Below, piece by piece: positions 1-6,241 of a stretch of 24,125 nt of DNA (position 1 is the first letter of the stretch; each line of letters starts with the position of its first letter). The notes below the pieces were generated by a model, which made no database searches, was not told the DNA's origin, and saw only the letters and a program-made list of their open reading frames with translations. The position numbers and the translations under genes are program-made. Source of the DNA: JBFISM01 sp041608535 (GTDB taxonomy: Bacteria; Actinomycetota; Acidimicrobiia; Spongiisociales; UBA5794); NCBI GenBank assembly GCA_041608535.1, contig JBFISM010000042.1:1-24125 (forward strand), written 5' to 3'.

Positions 1-687
1 CCGCCGGCACAGCGCGATGACGTGGCGCAGGCGATGGCGGCGCACGGCGCCGGCGTGATCGGGAAGTACACCGACGCCGCCTTCACGGTGGCCGGTGAGG
101 GATCGTTCACGGCGAGCGACCAGGCAGATCCAGCCACCGGCGTCGCCGGCGAGCACACCCGGGCTCCCGAGCTGCGGCTCGAGATGGTGGCGCCGGCTCA
201 TGCGCTCGATCGCATCGTGGCGGCGATGGTGGCCGCACATCCCTACGAGGAGCCGGCCTACGACGTGTACGAGCACCGGGGAAACGCGGGATTCATCGGT
301 CGGCGGGGAAGGCTGCGGGATGCCCTGGAGCTGCGGGAGTTTGCCGCGGTGGTGGAAGACCGCCTCGGAGCTGTGCCCCGAGTCGCCGGCGACCCGCAGC
401 GACCAGTCACCACGGTGGCGGCGATTCCCGGCTCGGGTCGCAGCTTCCTGCGCAGCGCCGCACCCGCGGACGTAGTGGTCACCGGCGATGTCGGACATCA
501 CGACGCTCGGAGCGCCACGGATCGGGGTCAGGCCATCATCGACCCGGGCCATGCACCCACCGAACGTCCGGGGATGACGAGGTTGTACTCTCTGCTCCGC
601 GAGATCGCGGCGGCGCTCGACATCGCCGACGTCGTGGATCTCACCCAGGTGGACGCCAATCCGTGGAGTGATGCGTGGAGGAGATGA
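1..687 (+). CDS. Nif3-family protein (GTP cyclohydrolase I type 2 / YbgI-YqfO family), 5' truncated
   Basis: The frame is open from base 1, so the N-terminal part lies outside the window; 228 codons plus the stop are visible. The HPYEEPAYDVYE stretch is typical of the PII-like insert domain of long Nif3 (YqfO) proteins. The C-terminal domain keeps GDVGHHDA and the GHAPTERPG segment, which carry the His and Glu residues that bind the dinuclear metal centre in this family. Nif3 proteins are widely conserved metal-binding proteins of poorly settled function; they are often annotated as GTP cyclohydrolase I type 2-like. The next gene starts inside its last codons, and the Nif3 plus zinc-ribbon pair is a recurrent actinobacterial neighbourhood. 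Family assignment is firm; biochemical role is not. Confidence 0.9.
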   Translation, partial: PPAQRDDVAQAMAAHGAGVIGKYTDAAFTVAGEGSFTASDQADPATGVAGEHTRAPELRLEMVAPAHALDRIVAAMVAAHPYEEPAYDVYEHRGNAGFIGRRGRLRDALELREFAAVVEDRLGAVPRVAGDPQRPVTTVAAIPGSGRSFLRSAAPADVVVTGDVGHHDARSATDRGQAIIDPGHAPTERPGMTRLYSLLREIAAALDIADVVDLTQVDANPWSDAWRR

Positions 688-1388
688 GCAGCCTGGCAGA
701 CCTACTGGATCTGCAAGCGGTCGACGCCGAAATCGACCGGCTGCTCCAGGAGCGTCAGGATCTCCCGGCGCTCACCTCGTTCAAGCACGCCCACGAGGCT
801 TGGCAATCGCTGGTCGATGAGCGCACCAGGATCGCCGCCCAGGCCAAACAACACGAGCTCGATCTGGACAAGACCTCCGGTGAGCTGGAGATCGCCGAGA
901 ACAAGCTCGCCGCCGAACAAAACCGTCTCTATGCCGGTGGACTCAGCGCCCGCGACGCCGATTACATGCGGCGGGAGGTGGAGATGCTGACCCGCAAGAA
1001 CGAGGCGATGGAGGATGAGGTGCTCCAGCTCATGGAGCTACGGGATGCCGCAGGGGAGCGGCTCGAGGAGCTGGATGCCCAGATCGAGCAGGCGGCGAAG
1101 GTCAAGGACGGACTGGAGGCGCAGATCACCGAGGCGTGGCGCGAGATCGACGCTCGGCTCGCCCGCAAGGAAGCGAGAAAGGCAGACATCGTGCCGCTCA
1201 TCGATGTGGATCTGCTCGATCTGTACGAGCGGTTGCGCAAACAGAAAGAGGACGGATGGGCGGTGGGCCGGCTCGCCGACGGGACGTGTGGTGCGTGTCA
1301 CCTCCGACTGACACGTGCCGAACAGCTCGAAGCGCAGCGCTCCGACCCACCGCGCTGCATCCACTGCCGCGCGATTCTCGTCCCCTGA
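675..1388 (+). CDS. Coiled-coil C4 zinc-ribbon protein (DUF164 / zf-RING_7 family)
   Basis: A 237-residue protein whose residues 15-190 are mostly long charged helices with coiled-coil character. The C-terminus is a zinc ribbon with four cysteines: C205-GA-C208 and C228-IH-C231. Proteins of this family are commonly called zinc ribbon domain or putative nucleic-acid-binding proteins; the cellular role is not established. Two starts are possible. GTG at 675 has GGAG at 665-668 with a 6-nt spacer. ATG at 684 overlaps the Nif3 stop as ATGA and begins MSSLADLLDLQ, close to the usual N-terminus of homologues, but a GGAGG lies only 2 nt before it. Either way it is translationally coupled to the Nif3 gene. 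Confidence 0.9.
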   Translation: MEEMSSLADLLDLQAVDAEIDRLLQERQDLPALTSFKHAHEAWQSLVDERTRIAAQAKQHELDLDKTSGELEIAENKLAAEQNRLYAGGLSARDADYMRREVEMLTRKNEAMEDEVLQLMELRDAAGERLEELDAQIEQAAKVKDGLEAQITEAWREIDARLARKEARKADIVPLIDVDLLDLYERLRKQKEDGWAVGRLADGTCGACHLRLTRAEQLEAQRSDPPRCIHCRAILVP

Positions 1389-1400
1389 CCGGGAGTCCAT

Positions 1401-1934
1401 ATGCTGCTGTGGCATGTCGGTGCATCCGTTGCGATTGCCCGCTACGCATTTCGTGACGAGCGCATGGATCTGCGATTCCTCGTCGTGGGTGCCGTTGTCG
1501 CCGACCTCGTCGACACCCCGACCGGGCTCGTGTGGTTCGAGAGGCTCGGGGCGGTGCGGCTGGGGATGCACAGCCTTCTCGCAGCGGCGCTGGTCATGGC
1601 CGCTGTGCTGGTAGCCACCCGCCGGGGCAGACCGCGGAAACGCTGGATGCCGGTGGCCGTTGGGATGCTGCTTCACCTGTTCCTGGACGCCATGTGGCAC
1701 CAACCGGCGACGCTGTGGTGGCCCCTGCTTGGTATCGAGTTCTCCGCTTCCGGAGCGGCAAGCGTCACCGAATACATCTCCGGCGTCGTAGGGGATTGGA
1801 GGGTGTGGCTCGGGGAGGTCGCGGGGTTGGCATATCTGGTGGCGCTGGCACACCGCGGCCGTTTGGTCGATCGGGACGCCCGCCACGAGTTTTTCGCCAC
1901 CGGCCGTATCGACGTACCCATCGTGCAGCGATGA
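1401..1934 (+). CDS. Integral membrane protein, DUF457/YdjM-like (putative metal-dependent hydrolase)
   Basis: A 177-residue protein with several hydrophobic segments (around residues 22-38, 55-72, 82-98 and 133-150). The GMLLHLFLDAMWHQPATLWWPLLG region resembles the HxxxD...LFPF block of DUF457/YdjM membrane proteins, often labelled metal-dependent hydrolase, and GMHSLL resembles the family's THSL motif. No enzymatic activity can be claimed from the sequence. ATG 1401 is preceded by GGGAG at 1391-1395 with a 5-nt spacer. The stop overlaps the next start as ATGA, so the gene belongs to the same transcription unit as its neighbours. Confidence 0.75.
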   Translation: MLLWHVGASVAIARYAFRDERMDLRFLVVGAVVADLVDTPTGLVWFERLGAVRLGMHSLLAAALVMAAVLVATRRGRPRKRWMPVAVGMLLHLFLDAMWHQPATLWWPLLGIEFSASGAASVTEYISGVVGDWRVWLGEVAGLAYLVALAHRGRLVDRDARHEFFATGRIDVPIVQR

Positions 1935-2611
1935 CCAGGGCCGCACGACTCCGCCTGTTGCTGCTGGTTGCGTTCCTCCTTTCGACCGCAGCTTGTAGCG
2001 ACGGCGAGCCCGAGCCCGTGGTGGAGCTGGGCACCCCCAATGGGCAGGTGGCCGACTGGCTTGCGGCGCTCGATGCCCTCGATCTCGGCGGGCTTGCCGA
2101 CACGACCGATCCGCTGCGGGTCGCGCTCATTGCGGGGGCGGAGAACGAACTGAGCAACGAGCAGCTCTATGCGGTGATCGACAGTGGGCTGCCCGGACCC
2201 ACCGCTCAGTCCTATTGGGCGTCCTTTCGCTCCAGCTTCGAGACCTTTCTCGGCACAGACATCGGCAGCATCGAAGTCGGGGAAGTCAATCGTTTCTCGA
2301 TCGAGGACTCGGACTTTGCTGCGGTGACGATCACCCAGAACGGCGCTGCGGCGCAGATCTTGACCGTGCGCGGTGAGCAGGGGTGGAAGGTCGACCTCGT
2401 CGCCACCGCCGGGACCGCCCTCGCTTCGCAGCTCACCGAGCTGGTCACCCGCCTGGTCGACGTCGGAGAAGGTGATGCCGCCGATGCAGCTCTGCGCTAC
2501 CGCACGGCGGCAATCCGCTCGCTGCGGGCCGCGTTGCAGCTGCAGCCCGACGACCGGTCGCTCCAGCTCGAGATCGATGCCTTGGAAGCTCTGCCTCGTC
2601 CGGGGTCGTGA
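1931..2611 (+). CDS. Putative lipoprotein of unknown function
   Basis: Translation from ATG 1931 (ATGA overlap with the preceding stop) gives 226 residues. It begins with an Arg-containing signal peptide and a lipobox ending STAAC-S, so Cys18 is the expected lipidated residue. The mature part is acidic and mixed alpha/beta, with a hydrophobic helix-rich middle and a C-terminal helical stretch ending RSLQLEIDALEALPRPGS. No enzyme motif was recognised and I cannot assign a family. It is the last gene of the 1-2611 transcription unit; an inverted repeat follows at 2628-2648. Confidence 0.8.
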   Translation: MTRAARLRLLLLVAFLLSTAACSDGEPEPVVELGTPNGQVADWLAALDALDLGGLADTTDPLRVALIAGAENELSNEQLYAVIDSGLPGPTAQSYWASFRSSFETFLGTDIGSIEVGEVNRFSIEDSDFAAVTITQNGAAAQILTVRGEQGWKVDLVATAGTALASQLTELVTRLVDVGEGDAADAALRYRTAAIRSLRAALQLQPDDRSLQLEIDALEALPRPGS

Positions 2612-2627
2612 CCGGGGTCGGTCCGCT

Positions 2628-2648
2628 CGACAGGATGAAACCCTGTCG
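2628..2648 (+). terminator. Stem-loop after the lipoprotein gene
   Basis: Arms CGACAGG (2628-2634) and CCTGTCG (2642-2648) are perfectly complementary around a 7-nt loop. No T-tract follows, so it is a candidate terminator or transcript-stabilising hairpin for the upstream unit. It could equally be an operator for the aquaporin gene, since it lies about 16 nt upstream of that gene's candidate -10. Confidence 0.5.
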
Positions 2649-2663
2649 CGGGTAGCTGGGTCG

Positions 2664-2691
2664 TAAAGTCGAGGGTGCCATAGGGAAGGAG
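2664..2691 (+). promoter_or_regulatory. Candidate -10 box and strong ribosome binding site of the aquaporin gene
   Basis: TAAAGT at 2664-2669 fits an actinobacterial -10 (TANNNT). AAGGAG at 2686-2691 is a strong Shine-Dalgarno sequence 5 nt before ATG 2697 and fixes that start. No convincing -35 was seen. Confidence 0.5.
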
Positions 2692-2696
2692 AGGCC

Positions 2697-3389
2697 ATGT
2701 CTCAACCTGCAAGAGCGCTCATCGCCGAACTGCTCGGGTCGTTCACCTTGTTGTTCGTCGGGGGGCTCAGCATCATCGTGACACTGACGTTCGCCTCCGA
2801 CGTGTCGGCCATCGCCGTGCTCTCGTTCGGGTTCGGGTTGGCGTTGCTCGCCGGCCTGTACGCGTTCGGGGAGGTCTCGGGCGGTCATTTCAACCCCGCC
2901 GTGAGCCTGGGAGCACTGTTGGACGGCCGTCTCGATCCGACGCGGTTCGTCCAATATGTGCTGGCGCAGATCGCCGGAGCGCTTCTTGCGGGTGTGGCGC
3001 TCGTTGCGGCGTCCAACAGCGACCTGGTCGGGCTGACGGCCACGGTTCCCGGTGACGGCGTCGGGGCAGGTAGAGCGTTCCTCATCGAGGTGATCCTCAC
3101 CGCCGTGTTCGTCGCAGTGATCTTGAAGGTGACCACGAGCGATTTGATGGGACCGAGTGCCTTTCTGGCCATCTCGCTCACGCTCGTGGTGATACACCTC
3201 GGGGGTGCGCCGCTGTCGGGGGCCTCGGTGAACCCGGCGCGCACGCTGGGGTCGGCCATCTTGGGCGTCAACTACGAGAGCATCTGGGTCTATCTCACAG
3301 CGCCCTTTGTCGGCGCCGTGCTCGGTTGGGTGTTCTTCGCCGCCGTGACCGGTCGGAGCCGCGCGGATGTAGCTGCCGAGTCTGGCTGA
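2697..3389 (+). CDS. Aquaporin (MIP family channel)
   Basis: A 230-residue protein of normal bacterial aquaporin length with six hydrophobic segments and both NPA half-helices: HFNPAVSLG (N66-P67-A68) and SVNPARTLG (N179-P180-A181). Aligning by eye to E. coli AqpZ, the selectivity-filter positions are F44, H167, A176 and R182. The Phe/His/Arg set is that of water-selective channels rather than glycerol facilitators; Ala replaces the Thr of AqpZ at the fourth position. It should sit in the cytoplasmic membrane and pass water, perhaps other small neutral solutes. It appears monocistronic, with its own promoter and RBS, and converges on rnpB. Confidence 0.93.
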   Translation: MSQPARALIAELLGSFTLLFVGGLSIIVTLTFASDVSAIAVLSFGFGLALLAGLYAFGEVSGGHFNPAVSLGALLDGRLDPTRFVQYVLAQIAGALLAGVALVAASNSDLVGLTATVPGDGVGAGRAFLIEVILTAVFVAVILKVTTSDLMGPSAFLAISLTLVVIHLGGAPLSGASVNPARTLGSAILGVNYESIWVYLTAPFVGAVLGWVFFAAVTGRSRADVAAESG

Positions 3390-3420
3390 TTCGGGCGGCG
3401 TCTCGCCGGCGGGATGCGGA

Positions 3421-3444
3421 CTGGGGCCCCGTGCGGGGCCCCAG
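3421..3444 (-). terminator. Perfect GC-rich stem-loop between aquaporin and rnpB
   Basis: CTGGGGCCCC (3421-3430) and GGGGCCCCAG (3435-3444) form a perfect 10-bp stem with loop GTGC. It starts 6 nt past the rnpB 3' end and 31 nt past the aquaporin stop, so it can serve both converging transcripts. No U-tract is present on either side. Confidence 0.65.
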
Positions 3445-3449
3445 GTCTG

Positions 3450-3794
3450 GCGAGTCCGGGTGTAAGCCGGATTCTGTCGTGGACGGCCATCTATCTGGGT
3501 CCGGCATTGCTGCACGGACTCTGTGCGGCCTACCCGGGACGTAGCGGGCGGATCACCCTGTCCCTGCTTGGCCTTGCTCCGGATGGGCGCACCGAGCCGG
3601 TGCGGTCACCCGCACCGCTGGTGGTCTCTTACACCACCGTTTCACCCTTGCCTGTGGTCCGAAGACCCATCGGCGGTTTGCTCTCTGCTGTGCGGACCGT
3701 CGGGTCACCCCGCCTGGGCGTTACCCAGCATCCTGTCCTGTGGAGTCCGGACTTTCCTCGACACCGGGGTGCCGCGGCCGTCTCCCGGGCTCAC
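3450..3794 (-). ncRNA. rnpB: RNase P RNA (class A)
   Basis: Read on the minus strand this is the catalytic RNA of RNase P, which matures tRNA 5' ends. The conserved GAGGAAAGTCCGG block (P4 5' side and its flank) is the complement of 3747-3759. The matching ACAGAATCCGGCTTA block near the 3' end is the complement of 3463-3477. Helix P1 pairs the two termini: GTGAGCCCGGG at the 5' end with CCCGGACTCGC at the 3' end, eleven positions with one C-A mismatch and one U-G pair, which sets the boundaries within a few bases. The conserved GTGTAAGAGACCACCAGCG segment is also present. At about 345 nt it is of usual length. Any plus-strand reading frame across it is coincidental. Confidence 0.96.
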
Positions 3795-3801
3795 CGTACG
3801 A

Positions 3802-3807
3802 ACGCTA
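3802..3807 (-). promoter_or_regulatory. Candidate -10 box of rnpB
   Basis: On the minus strand TAGCGT ends 7 nt before the predicted 5' end of RNase P RNA, the spacing expected of a -10 element. No clear -35 was seen. From here to the whiB start at 4035 (about 230 bp) I see no gene; the whiB promoter must lie there, but no box stood out. Confidence 0.5.
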
Positions 3808-4034
3808 CCAACCCCGCGGGTGTTCCCCATGGTGGCAGGGTGGGCAGAAGGCGGCGAGAAAAATGGAACCGTACCCATGGGTCGCTCGTCTTAGGAGTAG
3901 GAGTCGCAGGACATCGATCCCGTTCGGGCTGGCGAAGTCGGACGCCGATCCGATCTGGCCATTGTCATGCGTCTTGGCGCGACAGAACCATACGCACCAC
4001 CCGACAACGCAAGACATCACAGATTGACGAAGTC

Positions 4035-4325
4035 ATGAACCAAGCGAACATTCTCACCGACGTCGAGCGGAACCTCGGGCATTTTCTCAATGCACCGATC
4101 ACCGACGAGCGTCCGTGGGTCGTCTTCGCTGCTTGTCGCAACGCCGACCCCGATCTCTTCTTCCCCTCCTCCAAATACGAAGAGCGTGAGGCGTTGGCGC
4201 TGTGCGCCATCTGCCCGGTGCAGCGTGAGTGTCTCGACTACGCCTTCGAGGCCAGGGAGAACTTCGGGATCTGGGGTGGGCTCAACGAGAAGCAGCGGCG
4301 CACCTCCTTCCGCCGCACGGCCTGA
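4035..4325 (+). CDS. WhiB-family iron-sulfur transcriptional regulator
   Basis: A 96-residue protein with the four-cysteine signature of Wbl proteins: C34 (FAACRNADPDLFFP), C57, C60 (LCAIC) and C66 (REC). These bind a redox- or NO-sensitive [4Fe-4S] cluster. The GIWGG turn follows at residues 78-82 and then a short basic tail (RRTSFRRTA). Wbl proteins act with the primary sigma factor in Actinomycetota; the family is essentially confined to that phylum and its phages. The N-terminus is short, nearest in layout to WhiB1/WhiB2-type proteins, but I do not assign a subclass. ATG 4035 is chosen because the frame upstream runs through rnpB. The RBS is weak. Two hairpins follow the gene. Confidence 0.94.
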   Translation: MNQANILTDVERNLGHFLNAPITDERPWVVFAACRNADPDLFFPSSKYEEREALALCAICPVQRECLDYAFEARENFGIWGGLNEKQRRTSFRRTA

Positions 4326-4338
4326 CACGAAGAACGGC

Positions 4339-4404
4339 GGGTGTGCCCATGCACACCCACACACGCCCCCCTGAACGAGGGACCGCGGTAGGGCGGTCCC
4401 TCGT
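4339..4404 (+). terminator. Two tandem stem-loops after whiB
   Basis: The first hairpin pairs GGGTGTGC (4339-4346) with GCACACCC (4351-4358) around a CCAT loop. The second pairs ACGAGGGACCGC (4375-4386) with GCGGTCCCTCGT (4393-4404), a perfect 12-bp stem with a 6-nt loop. Neither has a T-tract. Together they probably end the whiB transcript before trpD. Confidence 0.7.
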
Positions 4405-4418
4405 AGCTCGTTGTGGGC

Positions 4419-4448
4419 CACTCGAAGCCGAGTGCCGTGCGATAGTGT
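4419..4448 (+). promoter_or_regulatory. Candidate trpD promoter with an inverted repeat in the -35 region
   Basis: TAGTGT at 4443-4448 is a possible -10 about 29 nt before the trpD start. CACTCG (4419-4424) and CGAGTG (4429-4434) form an inverted repeat around AAGC, where a -35 element and a repressor could sit. This is positional inference only. Confidence 0.35.
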
Positions 4449-4477
4449 CACTGCGAACGACATCGTGGAAATGCAGG

Positions 4478-5512
4478 ATGGTTGATTTTCCCTGGGCCGA
4501 CACTCTCGACGCGTTGCTCTCCGGCGAGCCGCTCTCCCGCTCGCATGCGAGGCGCGCCATGACCGAGGTCATGGCGGGTGACGCCTCCGATGCCCTGATT
4601 GCCGCGTTCGTCATTGCGTTGCGCGCCAAGGGAGAGACGTCCGACGAGATCAGCGGCATGGTCGAGGCGATGATGGACTCGGCGATCATCGTGGATGCCG
4701 GGGACGACGTGGTCGATATCGTCGGTACCGGGGGGGACGGGAGCGGTACCTTCAACATCTCGACCACAGCGGCGTTGGTCGCGGCCGGGGCCGGTGTGAA
4801 GATCGCCAAGCACGGCAATCGAGCGGCGTCCTCGAGAACGGGATCGGCCGATCTGCTCGCCGAATTCGGTGTCGACATCGAGATGCCGCCAGATCGCATC
4901 GCCGAGATGATCGACGAGGTCGGATTCGGATTCCTCTTCGCCCCGAACTACCACCCTGCCATGCGTCACGCCGGCGGGGTACGGCGCGAGCTCGGCATAC
5001 GCACCGTATTCAACATCCTCGGTCCGCTGTGCAACCCGGCCCGGGCGCGGCGTTATGCCTTGGGGGTGGCCGATCCCGCCCTGGCGCAACGCATGATCGA
5101 GGCGCTGCAGAAGACGGGCGCCGAGTCGGCGTTCGTCTTCCACGGTCTCGATGGGCTCGACGAGCTGAGTACCACCGGACCGAGCGACATCTACCGGCTG
5201 AAGGACGGCGAGATCACGCTCGCTCAGTTCACCCCGGAGGATTTCGGTGTCGCCCGTACGGCCATCGGCCAGCTCCGCGGGGGCGACGCCGAGGAGAACA
5301 AGTCGATAACGCTGGCGGTCTTGTCAGGGGAGAAGGGTCCGAAGCGGGACGTGGTGCTCGTCAACACGGCTCCGGCCATCGTTGTGGCCGACCTCGCCTC
5401 CGGCTTCACCGAGGCGATGCAGCTTGCGGCGCAAGCGATCGACTCGGGCGACGCCATGGCGGTGCTGGAGCGAGCGATCGCGTTCGGCCAGTCGGGCGTC
5501 AGGTCGATCTGA
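4478..5512 (+). CDS. trpD: Anthranilate phosphoribosyltransferase
   Basis: TrpD joins anthranilate to PRPP, the second step of tryptophan synthesis from chorismate. The 344-residue length is normal. The PRPP-binding loop GTGGDGSGTFNIS (residues 83-95), the KHGNRAASSRTGSADLLAEFGV block (111-132) and the NPARARRYALGV region are all family hallmarks. The N-terminal helical bundle holds the expected LSRSHARRAMTEVMAGDA segment. ATG 4478 is the only sensible start; the RBS is weak. It stands alone rather than in a trp operon, with hairpins before it and a separate promoter after it. Confidence 0.96.
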   Translation: MVDFPWADTLDALLSGEPLSRSHARRAMTEVMAGDASDALIAAFVIALRAKGETSDEISGMVEAMMDSAIIVDAGDDVVDIVGTGGDGSGTFNISTTAALVAAGAGVKIAKHGNRAASSRTGSADLLAEFGVDIEMPPDRIAEMIDEVGFGFLFAPNYHPAMRHAGGVRRELGIRTVFNILGPLCNPARARRYALGVADPALAQRMIEALQKTGAESAFVFHGLDGLDELSTTGPSDIYRLKDGEITLAQFTPEDFGVARTAIGQLRGGDAEENKSITLAVLSGEKGPKRDVVLVNTAPAIVVADLASGFTEAMQLAAQAIDSGDAMAVLERAIAFGQSGVRSI

Positions 5513-5562
5513 ACATTTCGTTAACTGGGCCGTATCCGCCCATGTAGGTCACCGGCCGCGGG

Positions 5563-5568
5563 TAACGT
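5563..5568 (+). promoter_or_regulatory. Candidate -10 box, probably leaderless transcript of the selenoprotein gene
   Basis: TAACGT ends 7 nt before ATG 5576, so transcription would begin at or within a base or two of the start codon. No Shine-Dalgarno sequence is present, consistent with leaderless translation. Confidence 0.5.
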
Positions 5569-5575
5569 GCCGCCG

Positions 5576-6241
5576 ATGCTCCCACTTGACCTCACCGTCC
5601 TGCGTCGCCGTCTCGGGTGGCTCACCACCCTTGTGCTGCTGACTGCGGCATGTGGTGGCGGTGCCGCGTTGGATGGGTCGCCGACTTCTACAGGAGGAGA
5701 CCCCACGGTGGCCGTCTCTTCCAACGCGGCGGCCCCGGTCGAGACCACGGTCGCCGCCGACGATGAATCCAGTGCCGGGGCATCGAGCGACGATGAGACG
5801 AGCGCAGCCTCGTCCGGGTCAGGGCCGGACGGTGAGCCCGCGCCGGATTTCTCGCTGACCCTCGCCGATGGATCGGTTTTCTCCCCGTCGGCGGAGGACA
5901 AACCGATCTACATGATCTTCTGGGCGGAGTGGTGACCAACCTGTCAGCGGGAGTTGCCCGTTGTCGCGCAAATCGCACCGGCGTATCAAGACGAGGTTGC
6001 GTTCGTGGCGGTCGCCGGCCGTTCCGACCCCGGAGCCGCCGAGACCCGTGCGGCGCAGCTCTTCGGTGATGTGCTGCCCTGGGGAGTCGGCGACGACGTC
6101 TGGGAGCTCTTCGGCGTTCGCAGCCAGCCGGTCACCGTGCTGCTCGCCGGCAATGATGTTGTGGTCGACACGTGGTTTGGAGCCCTCCCACCCGCAGACA
6201 TCGAGGAGCGGTTGGCCAATCTCATCGCGGTCTCCGGATAG
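5576..6241 (+). CDS. TlpA/thioredoxin-like lipoprotein with in-frame TGA at the active-site Cys: probable selenoprotein
   Basis: Read through one in-frame TGA (5933-5935), this is a 221-residue lipoprotein. Residues 1-26 form a signal peptide with lipobox LTAAC (Cys26 lipidated). Residues 27-88 are a Ser/Ala/Asp/Thr-rich linker. A thioredoxin fold begins at APDFSLTLADGS. The active site reads FWAEW-[TGA]-PTCQRELP, where the family normally has WxxWCPxCxxELP, so the TGA is codon 120 and replaces only the first catalytic Cys; C123 remains. After the TGA the same frame continues 101 codons with normal thioredoxin features: the helix after the active site, VAFVAVAGRSDP, the cis-Pro segment VRSQPVTVLL and a C-terminal helix, ending at TAG. 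Such proteins reduce disulfides or peroxides outside the membrane. Best reading: selenocysteine (U-P-T-C). Alternatives: a recent nonsense mutation or a sequence error. Standard gene calling will split it into 5576-5935 and a fragment from about 5954. Confidence 0.82.
5945..5963 (+). promoter_or_regulatory. SECIS-like hairpin just downstream of the TGA
   Basis: CAGCGGG (5945-5951) pairs with CCCGUUG (5957-5963), 7 bp including one G-U, around the 5-nt loop AGUUG (5952-5956). The loop starts 16 nt after the TGA, nearly the 17 nt in E. coli fdhF, and has a G at its second position and a GU as bacterial SelB-binding loops do. A further GGUG (5931-5934) to CACC (5976-5979) pairing could close a longer stem around the UGA. 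The hairpin is seen; SECIS function is inferred. Confidence 0.6.

Noticed and set aside
3414..4325. A 303-codon plus-strand open frame ending with WhiB
   Set aside because: Its first part is antisense to rnpB and has no protein-like character; only the part from ATG 4035 encodes the WhiB domain.
5933..5935. TGA read as tryptophan under an altered genetic code
   Set aside because: TGA ends many other genes here (for example the aquaporin, lipoprotein and hisF genes), and the aligned residue is Cys rather than Trp.
5954..6241. A separate small gene starting at TTG 5954
   Set aside because: It is the in-frame continuation of the TGA-containing thioredoxin lipoprotein; the TTG lies within the helix after the active site, has no ribosome binding site and would leave half a fold.
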